A stretch of DNA of 26,421 nucleotides from UBA9676 sp036522155 (lineage in GTDB: Bacteria; Actinomycetota; Actinomycetes; Streptosporangiales; Streptosporangiaceae), in NCBI GenBank assembly GCA_036522155.1, contig DATDGI010000135.1:1-26421 (forward strand), read 5' to 3'. The position numbers were made by a program, and so were the translations under genes. The notes under the pieces are model-generated. The model made no database searches. It was not told the DNA's origin and was given only the letters and a program-made list of their open reading frames with translations. The first letter of the stretch is position 1. Each line of letters begins with the position of its first letter. Positions 20,534-26,421 of the stretch are shown here, in pieces.

Positions 20534-22870
20534 ATCCTGGGGTTGCTCGCCACAGCCGCCCTGCTCGGCGTCGTGTCTGCCACGGCTGGTCTCGGTGTCG
20601 CCGGCTGGATCGCCGGGCTGGCCACCGGTTCGGCGGCGACCGCGTTGCTTGTCACCGCCCGCATGCGCAGCGACCAGCCGGCGATACACCCGGCGGACTG
20701 GGTCACCCTGACCCGAGCCCTGCTGATCGCCGGGGTCGCGGGCCTGGTTGCCGACTCGTTCGTCCGGCCGGTGGCGGTCGCAGCGCTGGTCACCCTGTCC
20801 GCCGTCGCGCTGGTCCTCGACGCGGTGGACGGGCAGGTGGCGCGCCGGACCGGCACCGCTACCGCGCTGGGCGCCCGCATCGACGGCGAGGTCGACGCGT
20901 TCCTCATCCTGCTGCTCAGCATCGCGGTGTCCCGGGACTACGGCGACTGGGTGCTGGTCATCGGCGCCGCGCGCTACGCGCTGCTGCTGGCGGGCTGGCT
21001 GATCCCGTGGCTGGCCGCGCCGTTGCCACCCCGGTACTGGGGCAAGGTCGTGGCCGCGGTCCAGGGCATCGTGCTCACCGTCGCCGCATCCGGACTGCTC
21101 GACCGCCTCGCCGGAATGATCGTGGTCGCCGCCGCATTGCTGCTGCTGGCCGAGTCGTTCGGCCGCAACGTGATCTGGCTGTACCGCACCGGCGCCGGCC
21201 CGCGCACCCGCCGGGCTCTGCGGCTGGCCATCACCGTGCTTTCGGTCGTGCTTCTGTGGGGTGTCCTCGTCGCGCCCGAGCGTATCCTTCAGCTCACCCC
21301 CGCCGCCTTTGCCCGCATCCCCGTGGAGGGGCTGGCCCTGGTTGCCATCGCGCTGGTGCTGCCGGCCTGGCCGCGACGGATCGTGGCCGCCGTCGCTGGA
21401 ATCCTGTTCAGCCTGCTCACTCTCGTCAAGATCCTCAACATGGTGTTCAACCTGGAGATCGGGAAGGCGTTCAACCCGGTGTTCGGCTGGGTCGACATCG
21501 GCCCGGGTATTGGCGTGGTACGCGACTCGATCGGCCCCACGCGCACAAACATCGTGCTCGCCGCGCTCTGGATCGGGGTCATCCTGCTCGTCGGCGCAAT
21601 CACCGCAGCAACGGTTCACATCACCACCGTGGCCGCCCGGCATCGCCGCGCCACGCTTCGCGGACTCGCTGCCCTCACCGCGGTCTGGGTGCTGTGCGCG
21701 GGCCTGTCACTGCAACTCGTCCCGGGATCCCCGGTCGCCTCGGCCAGCGCCGCCGGGCTGGTCGTCGCGCAGGTGCGCAACACCCAGGCAGCGCTCCACG
21801 ACCAGCGCCGTTTCGAGAAGATCCTCCACGGTTCCGACCCCGAAGCCAGCGTCCCCGCTGCGGACCTGCTCACCGGATTGCGCGGCAAGGACGTCATCAT
21901 CGCCTTCGTCGAAAGCTACGGGCAGGCCGCCGTTCAGGGCACGAGTTTCTCCCCCGGCGTCGACGCGGTCCTTCGCCGGGGCACCGCCTCGCTGGCCCGC
22001 GCCGGCTGGTCCACGCGGAGCGCCTGGGTCACATCCCCGGGCTTCGGTGGGGTCAGCCAGCTCGCCCACTCCACCCTGCAGTCGGGGCTGTGGGTCAACA
22101 CCGAACAGCGGTATGCCGAACTCGTCGGCAGCCGCCGGTTCACCCTCAGCGACGCCTTCGACAAGGCCGGCTGGCGCACCGTGGGCGACAGCCCCGAGGA
22201 CGACTACGCCTGGCCGCCCGGCACGCAGTTCTACCACTACGACAAGCTCTACGACCGGCGCAACGTGGGCTACCACGGCCCGACCTTCAGCTACCCCTCG
22301 ATGCCCGACCAGTACATCCTGGCCGCGTTCCAGCGGCTCGAACTCGCCCCCAGCCACAAGCCGGTGATGGCCGAGATAGACCTGGTCTCCTCGCACTATC
22401 CCTGGGCCCCGCTGCCGACCATGGTGCCCTGGAACAAGATCGGCAACGGCTCGATATTCGACCCGATGCCCGCGCGCGGCGAGACCCCGCTCTCCATCTT
22501 GGGCAGCGCCAGCAAGGAGCGCCGGGCCTTCGGCAAGTCGATCCAGTACTCGCTGCAGGCCCTCACCTCATGGGTCACCGAGCTCAACGACCCAAACCTC
22601 GTGCTCATCCTGCTCGGCGACGAGCAGCCCGCTGGCCCTATCAGCCGCCCCGGGGCCAGCCACGAGGTCGTGATCTCGATCATCGCCCGCGACCCTTCCG
22701 TGTTCAGGCAGATTGCTTCCTGGCACTGGCAGAACGGGCTGCTGCCCGGGCACTTCGCTCCGCTCGAGCCAATGAGCGCCTTCCGCAACCAGTTCCTCGG
22801 CGCCTTCAGCACGCCCTCGTCCCAAACGGCGCCGGCTCATGGACCAGCAGCACCCGAACCGCCACGGTGA
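20444..22870 (+). CDS. CDP-alcohol phosphatidyltransferase fused to an alkaline-phosphatase/sulfatase-like domain
   Basis: A large membrane protein: 808 residues from GTG 20444 (GGAGG four bases upstream) or 832 from GTG 20372; numbering here is from 20372. Residues 105-275 are a CDP-alcohol phosphatidyltransferase with a perfect D-x2-D-G-x2-A-R-x8-G-x3-D-x3-D motif (D150, D153, D171, D175), the Mg-binding catalytic set. Residues 280-450 add four or five membrane helices. Residues 505-810 are an extracytoplasmic alkaline-phosphatase-superfamily domain like LtaS or membrane sulfatases: VIIAFVESYGQ, GFGGVSQLAHSTLQSGL, SSHYPWAPLP, LVLILLGDEQP, ASHEVVISIIARDP. The metal-site GDHQP usual in such proteins is GDEQP here (residues 749-753). 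It is plausible that one half makes a phospholipid and the other modifies or uses its headgroup outside. It is divergent from the UPF0104-type gene. Confidence 0.9.
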   Translation: MRTIQPADEGAPPTIRLEGKGALPAVRLATILGLLATAALLGVVSATAGLGVAGWIAGLATGSAATALLVTARMRSDQPAIHPADWVTLTRALLIAGVAGLVADSFVRPVAVAALVTLSAVALVLDAVDGQVARRTGTATALGARIDGEVDAFLILLLSIAVSRDYGDWVLVIGAARYALLLAGWLIPWLAAPLPPRYWGKVVAAVQGIVLTVAASGLLDRLAGMIVVAAALLLLAESFGRNVIWLYRTGAGPRTRRALRLAITVLSVVLLWGVLVAPERILQLTPAAFARIPVEGLALVAIALVLPAWPRRIVAAVAGILFSLLTLVKILNMVFNLEIGKAFNPVFGWVDIGPGIGVVRDSIGPTRTNIVLAALWIGVILLVGAITAATVHITTVAARHRRATLRGLAALTAVWVLCAGLSLQLVPGSPVASASAAGLVVAQVRNTQAALHDQRRFEKILHGSDPEASVPAADLLTGLRGKDVIIAFVESYGQAAVQGTSFSPGVDAVLRRGTASLARAGWSTRSAWVTSPGFGGVSQLAHSTLQSGLWVNTEQRYAELVGSRRFTLSDAFDKAGWRTVGDSPEDDYAWPPGTQFYHYDKLYDRRNVGYHGPTFSYPSMPDQYILAAFQRLELAPSHKPVMAEIDLVSSHYPWAPLPTMVPWNKIGNGSIFDPMPARGETPLSILGSASKERRAFGKSIQYSLQALTSWVTELNDPNLVLILLGDEQPAGPISRPGASHEVVISIIARDPSVFRQIASWHWQNGLLPGHFAPLEPMSAFRNQFLGAFSTPSSQTAPAHGPAAPEPPR

Positions 22871-23014
22871 GCGGGTCCTCCAGGCGGTGACATCTGCTCC
22901 CGTGGCGCCGGCGCACCTTCCCGGCACTCCGGCAGCGGTACGATCGGTTCCTGTCGCGAGCCAGGTCACGCGAGCCGGGACGGAGCAGATACTGGTGAAC
23001 CAGTCGCAGCCGCC

Positions 23015-23314
23015 GTGCGCATAACGCGACAGGAGTGGCGGCGCCGGCGCCCCGAGATCGTCACCGGCCGCCTCCCTGAGCAGCCAATCGGCGACGCCAG
23101 CGAGCAGGTCGTGAACCGCCATCTGGTGGCCGCCGCGCTAGGCCGGCTGGCGCAGGAGCATCGGGACGTGCTGCGGGAGTGCTACTTTCGCGGCAGCTCG
23201 GTTGCGCAGGCCGCTCATGCCCTGGGAATCGCACCCGGCACGGTGAAGTCCCGCACCTACTATGCGCTGCGTGCGCTGCGGCTGGCCATCGAAGAACTAC
23301 GAGATGCCGAATGA
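23015..23314 (+). pseudogene. ECF sigma factor fragment containing region 4 only
   Basis: A 99-residue frame with a clear sigma-70 region 4: VAAALGRLAQEHRDVLRECYFRGSSVAQAAHALGIAPGTVKSRTYYALRALRLAIEEL, the recognition helix lying in the AQAAHALGIAPGTVKSRTY part. Ahead of it, ITRQEWRRRRPEIVTGRLPEQP matches the usual linker after region 2, but region 2 itself (core and -10 binding) is missing: the 144 bp between this and the previous gene show no trace of it in any frame. GTG at 23015 has no Shine-Dalgarno. It is therefore probably a 5'-truncated remnant, though a stand-alone region 4 protein acting as a modulator cannot be ruled out. There is no anti-sigma gene next to it. Confidence 0.75.
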
Positions 23315-23406
23315 CGGCCGACCCGTACGCGCGCTTCTGCAGACGCCGAGTTTCCGATCGTCAGCATCGCGGCGAACAGAGAAGGGCGCCGCGAGAGAGC
23401 CGCTTC

Positions 23407-24084
23407 TCAGGTTCCAGGGCCGCGGGATCCGGCAGCGAGGAATGCGGTTCCGAAGAACAACTCGGTCCAGGAGAGATCGGCCAGTTCTTCCTGCATGGCT
23501 GCGCGAATCGCCTCCCACGGACGGCGCATGATCCACTCATCTATGGAGGCGAAATGCCGCACAATCGCGGTTCCGGCCTGCGCTAGCCATCCAGGCGTGT
23601 TGTCGGGAACCTTGAGATCCAGCACGACCCAGTGTCCCCCTCCGGAGAGGGCCGCGGCGCCGTGGGCGATGACCTCCGCGCACTCGGGCACCTGCGACAG
23701 GGCGTACGTGGACAGGATCGCGTCGACCTCGGTCGGGAAGTCGAAGTCGGCCGCGTCGGCTTGCACGAGGCTGATATTGCTCCAGCCGTTCGTCTCTATC
23801 CGATCCTGGGCCCGGGCGAGCATCGCGTCGGTCAGATCGACACCGACGATCCGGCCGTCGGGACCGATCACCTCCTCGATCAGCGCGAAGTTCAGACCCG
23901 TGCCGCATGCGATGTCGATCACGCTGTCACCCGCGCGAAGGCCGAGCGCCTGTACGGCCCGGAGGCGTTGTGCCCGCTGGGGGTAGCCGGGCGCGGGGTA
24001 GAGCCGGGAGGTGATGTCGTAGTGCTTCGCCTTCTTGCGGTATGTCTCGATCAGGTGCTCTCGCGTAGGGTCGATCTGGCTCAC
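23407..24084 (-). CDS. UbiE/COQ5-like SAM-dependent methyltransferase
   Basis: A 225-residue class I methyltransferase. HLIETYRKKAKHYDITSRLYP at the N-terminus is the usual UbiE-like lead. Motif I VIDIACGTGLNFALIEEVI is at residues 55-73, VGVDLTDAMLARAQDRI carries the acidic ribose ligand, LVQADAADFDFP is motif III, DAILSTYALSQVPE motif IV and ALSGGGHWVVLDLKVP motif VI. ATG at 24084 lies 52 bp after the SRPBCC stop with GGAGAAC upstream, so the two form an operon. The substrate is unknown, possibly a quinone- or lipid-like compound handled by the SRPBCC partner. Confidence 0.9.
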   Translation of the reverse strand: MSQIDPTREHLIETYRKKAKHYDITSRLYPAPGYPQRAQRLRAVQALGLRAGDSVIDIACGTGLNFALIEEVIGPDGRIVGVDLTDAMLARAQDRIETNGWSNISLVQADAADFDFPTEVDAILSTYALSQVPECAEVIAHGAAALSGGGHWVVLDLKVPDNTPGWLAQAGTAIVRHFASIDEWIMRRPWEAIRAAMQEELADLSWTELFFGTAFLAAGSRGPGT

Positions 24085-24136
24085 GGTGTTCTCCTCGATC
24101 TCGGTAGCGTCGCGGTAGAACGGCGCGCTGCCCCAT

Positions 24137-24601
24137 CTAGGATTCCGCGCCTCCCCGCGTAGCGGACTCGACCGCAGCCTTGATCGCCGCCATCTCGCGA
24201 TCGCTTACGCGCTGAATACTGCCTTTGAGAGTGCGGCCGGGGACCGCGCGCATGATGCCCGCGAGGTCGACCTCAATCCACATCTTGGCGTCGGTCTGCC
24301 TATCGTCCACCGGCTCGAGTTCCATTCCCCACCGCGCCGCGGACGTACCCATTCGCCCGGCGAACGCCACGTAGCGGGGCGCCTCGACAGCGGTCACTTC
24401 CTGGCTCCGGCCGTGAGTCCACCACAGGTCCTTCGCCCGCTGCTCCACCCGCGAGCCGGGCTGAAGCGGAGCTCCTCCGCGAACCCGGCATTCGAGAACC
24501 GTTGGCGCCCACTCCGGCCAGCGTCCGACGTCACAGACATACGCCCACACCTCACGGACGCTGCTGGCGATTTTTATGCGGCTCTCGGTTCTGATTGTCA
24601 T
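24137..24601 (-). CDS. SRPBCC (START/polyketide-cyclase-like) family protein
   Basis: A 154-residue SRPBCC-fold protein with a hydrophobic ligand-binding cavity. It opens with TESRIKIASSVREVWAYVCDVGRWPEWAPTV, the typical first strand, helix and W-P-x-W segment, continues with VEQRAKDLWWTHGRSQEVTAVEAPRYVAF, and closes with the long C-terminal helix ending ESATRGGAES. ATG at 24601 is chosen because the domain starts there; the longer frame to 24709 is not needed. It is probably co-transcribed with the UbiE-like methyltransferase. Members serve as lipid carriers, cyclases or co-factors; no catalytic residues can be read here. Confidence 0.86.
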   Translation of the reverse strand: MTIRTESRIKIASSVREVWAYVCDVGRWPEWAPTVLECRVRGGAPLQPGSRVEQRAKDLWWTHGRSQEVTAVEAPRYVAFAGRMGTSAARWGMELEPVDDRQTDAKMWIEVDLAGIMRAVPGRTLKGSIQRVSDREMAAIKAAVESATRGGAES

Positions 24602-24796
24602 CGGGCGGACTTTGTGTTGATCACTTTCCGGTTGCGTGAGGTTTCCCGCGACGCTACATCCTGACTGAGACGCCTGCAAGTGCGCTCCGATGGCGGAAGG
24701 ACCAGGCAAATCTCGCTAGTCAGGCCAGCGGCCCGCAGCCTGGCCCCGGCATATGCGGACCTGCGTTCGCGGCGGGACGAGACGGGGCCCGGTGAG

Positions 24797-25438
24797 TCAG
24801 GGAAGGTGGCTGGTGTCGTTGACGCAATGGACGGCGGCAAATCCGCGGCCGTGCCACCGGATCTCGTTAATGCAGGCGGAGCCGAGATACAGCCGGTAAA
24901 GGGTGCCAAGCGGGACGCCGAGAGCCTGGCACAGCAGGATCTTTATCGGGGTAACGTGACTTACCACCAGGACGGTCTGGCCGCCGTGGTCCCGCAGCAG
25001 CCGGTCACAGGCCCGGTTCACCCGGTGTGCGGTGTCGGCGAAGCTCTCCCCGCCCGGCGGTGCCTGTTCGGGATCGCGTCGCCAGGCCGCCGCGGCTGTG
25101 GGCCATCGCTGCTGGATTTCTGCCAGGGTGAAGCCATCCCAGTCACCGAAGTCGGTTTCACGGAGATCATCATCGATGACTGCGGTCAGGCCCAGTTCGC
25201 CGGCCACAATGGCGGCGGTGGCGACAGCGCGCTGCAATGGCGAGCTGACCACAGCATCGATCGGGGCACCGGTGGCTAGGCGGCAGGCGGCGGCCTGGGC
25301 CTGCCGGGTTCCGATGGCGCTAAGCGGGAGGTCGCGCAGCCCGCTGAAGCGGTGTTCGGGTGACAATCGGGTATCGCCGTGCCGCAGCAGGATGGTGGTG
25401 GTGGGATCTGCTGTGGGGTTATCCCAGCCCAGTGTCAT
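24797..25438 (-). CDS. Histidine phosphatase family protein (phosphoglycerate mutase-like)
   Basis: A 213-residue histidine phosphatase. The catalytic RHG is at residues 19-21 (LLRHGDT), with His20 as the phosphoryl acceptor, Arg70 in SSPLQRA, the acid Glu94 in LRETDFGDWDG, and the second catalytic His161 in VVSHVTPIK. This is the CobC/phosphatase-like branch (alpha-ribazole phosphatase, acid phosphatase) rather than a mutase, by its length and the ETDFG motif. ATG at 25438 is preferred, GGGA lying about 9 bases upstream; an upstream ATG at 25486 would add 16 residues. It follows the PTPS gene on the same strand after 201 bp. It could remove phosphate from a pteridine, a pyrimidine or a ribose product of the RibA-PTPS route; this is inference from context. 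Confidence 0.9.
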   Translation of the reverse strand: MTLGWDNPTADPTTTILLRHGDTRLSPEHRFSGLRDLPLSAIGTRQAQAAACRLATGAPIDAVVSSPLQRAVATAAIVAGELGLTAVIDDDLRETDFGDWDGFTLAEIQQRWPTAAAAWRRDPEQAPPGGESFADTAHRVNRACDRLLRDHGGQTVLVVSHVTPIKILLCQALGVPLGTLYRLYLGSACINEIRWHGRGFAAVHCVNDTSHLP

Positions 25439-25639
25439 ATGGCTGTCCCGCGAGGATGACGGAAATGTTGTGTCGACTGTTCCCATGACAGCAAGACGAA
25501 CATGTCAGCAGAACGGTTCAGCCGCCAACCTTGGCCTCGTCACAGTACCCATGCCGGCGACCTGGCCGGGCTGGTCACCGATGCGGTACCGGTACCCGCC
25601 ATCAGGATGGCCAGGTCGCCCGGGCAATCAGGCGGAGCG

Positions 25640-26017
25640 TCAGCATCGTGCGTGGTATCCGCCAAACGCGACGGGAGTCTCCCACACCCGTACTGCCAGT
25701 GCCTCGCCGCCTGCGGCAGCGACGGCAGGCGAGAGGCTGTCATGCACCCAGCGGGCGAACACCTCGACTGTGACCGCCTCGACCCCGGCTGGGCGTATCT
25801 CCTCCAGGTTGCGGCCTTCGACCCGGCTGGTCAGCTCGGTCAGCGCCGCTTCCAGTACATCCAGATCACAGACCATGCCCCGGTCGTCGAGCTGCTCGCG
25901 GTCCACCACGATCTCAATCCGGTAGTCATGATCATGCAGTTGCCCCTCTGGCCCGGGCAGTCCCGGCATGATGTGGAAAGCACGGACGCTTCGGCCCAAC
26001 CCGACTTCACAGGCCAC
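25640..26017 (-). CDS. 6-pyruvoyl-tetrahydropterin synthase/QueD family protein
   Basis: A 125-residue protein of the PTPS/QueD fold (COG0720). VRAFHIMPG and LHDHDYRIEIVVDREQL carry the three zinc-type histidines (AFH and HDH); GMVCDLDVLEAALTEL, GRNLEEIRPA and VTVEVFARWVHDSL, then VRVWETPVAFGGYH complete the fold. In QueD the catalytic Cys sits four residues before the first His of the HGH motif (Cys-x3-HGH); here that place is Glu (PEGQLHDHDY), a change associated with PTPS-III type enzymes. GTG at 26017 is chosen because AGGAG (plus-strand CTCCT 26026-26030) is 8 bases upstream; it overlaps the dehydrogenase stop by 11 bases, so the genes are coupled. The likely substrate is a pterin triphosphate or a related GTP-derived product. 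Confidence 0.87.
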   Translation of the reverse strand: MACEVGLGRSVRAFHIMPGLPGPEGQLHDHDYRIEIVVDREQLDDRGMVCDLDVLEAALTELTSRVEGRNLEEIRPAGVEAVTVEVFARWVHDSLSPAVAAAGGEALAVRVWETPVAFGGYHARC

Positions 26018-26421
26018 TGGCAGCACTCCTGTCGTAGTCAAGAACGGCATGCATCAACCCGGGTATCCCCTGGTCCACGGCTCGGAACGCCTCGGCTGCG
26101 TGGCCGAAGGCGAAGACGTGAGTGCACAGCTGTGCCAACGGCAGTTCGGTCAGCAGTTCAACGGCCTCCCGGCGGCGCCGAGACCGGGTCCAGGTCCCGG
26201 ACAACCGGGCCGGCACCGTGGAAACCTGGGTGCTGCGGATGATCAGACGCCGCCGGTGGAACGCGCCGCCGAGCGGCAGTACCACTGGTTTGGTGCCGAA
26301 CCACGACGCGATCAACAGGGTTCCCTCGTGGGCCAGCATGTTCAGCGCCATCGCTGGCGCATCCGGGTTACCGCTGGCGTCAATGACCAGCGGAACCTTC
26401 TCTTTCACCAGTTCCTCCGGT
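26007..26421 (-). CDS. Zinc-binding alcohol dehydrogenase-like protein, C-terminal part (runs off the window)
   Basis: The frame is open at the right edge and ends at 26007, giving about 138 C-terminal residues of a medium-chain dehydrogenase/reductase. VPLVIDASGNPDAPAMALNMLAHEGTLLIASW is the last part of the Rossmann domain, followed by FHRRRLIIRSTQVSTVP and the C-terminal catalytic-domain return, PLAQLCTHVFAFGHAAEAFRAVDQG. The zinc-binding N-terminal half is outside the window, so zinc binding is known only by family. The apparent GTG start at 26408 is just an internal codon. It overlaps the PTPS gene by 11 bases, pointing to coupled expression. A redox step on the pteridine- or sugar-derived intermediate is the natural guess. 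Confidence 0.85.
   Translation of the reverse strand, partial: PEELVKEKVPLVIDASGNPDAPAMALNMLAHEGTLLIASWFGTKPVVLPLGGAFHRRRLIIRSTQVSTVPARLSGTWTRSRRRREAVELLTELPLAQLCTHVFAFGHAAEAFRAVDQGIPGLMHAVLDYDRSAASGL

Noticed and set aside
20300..21643. 447-codon open frame antisense to the CDP-alcohol phosphatidyltransferase fusion gene
   Set aside because: Low-complexity, rich in Q, D, R and G, with no domain. It is a high-GC shadow of a strongly supported gene.
21007..22890. 627-codon frame overlapping the fusion gene on the same strand
   Set aside because: Arginine-rich out-of-frame translation. The phosphatidyltransferase and sulfatase-like motifs are all in the other frame.
25484..25510. Direct repeat CATGACAGCA / CATGTCAGCA upstream of the histidine phosphatase
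   Set aside because: Two 10-mers with one mismatch, with no matching promoter. They may be chance in a 200-bp gap that otherwise holds nothing I can assign.

Overview
The window is about 70% G+C and has the look of an actinomycete chromosome: many GTG starts, short gaps, ATGA stop/start overlaps, an ECF42-type sigma factor with its DGPF partner, GlxA-type and MarR regulators, and DUF429 and GNAT genes. I would guess Streptosporangiales or Streptomycetales, but sequence alone does not settle the order. No rRNA, tRNA or CRISPR array was seen. No gene-free stretch exceeds 300 bases.

Region by region. Bases 1-4260 hold a P-loop kinase, a MarR regulator divergent from a cupin/monooxygenase-like pair with two operator copies between them, an Old Yellow Enzyme-type oxidoreductase, and a divergent DUF429 gene. 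Bases 4450-6680 are a compact operon of a RibD/DHFR-like reductase, a YCII/DGPF protein and an ECF42 sigma factor, with a matching ECF42-type promoter in front. Bases 6684-9778 are a DinB-family gene split by a 2528-bp IS66-family element (6954-9481) with perfect 14-bp inverted ends and an 8-bp target duplication. The element carries, instead of the usual tnpA/tnpB, a gene whose C-terminal half looks like the KH domain of ribosomal protein S3. Bases 9822-11878 hold a rhodanese gene divergent from a GlxA/AraC-type regulator with a strong inverted repeat on its promoter, then a cupin. Bases 12027-14199 hold two more P-loop proteins and a GNAT acetyltransferase.

From about 14260 to the right edge lies the most interesting neighbourhood: a GT4 glycosyltransferase, two coupled methyltransferases, a membrane acyltransferase coupled to GTP cyclohydrolase II (RibA), a UPF0104-type membrane protein, a CDP-alcohol phosphatidyltransferase fused to an alkaline-phosphatase/sulfatase-like domain, a histidine phosphatase, a 6-pyruvoyl-tetrahydropterin synthase (PTPS) homologue and a zinc-binding dehydrogenase. 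Together they suggest an uncharacterised pathway joining pteridine or pyrimidine chemistry derived from GTP to a glycosylated, methylated or acylated membrane lipid. A truncated sigma-factor gene, an SRPBCC protein and a UbiE-like methyltransferase lie inside this region.

Data quality matters here. At least five reading frames (three points in the transposase, one P-loop NTPase, the acyltransferase tail) are each restored by adding a single G or C, with no other damage visible. This could be real decay, but it also fits base undercalling in G/C-rich sequence, so 'pseudogene' labels should be read with that in mind.
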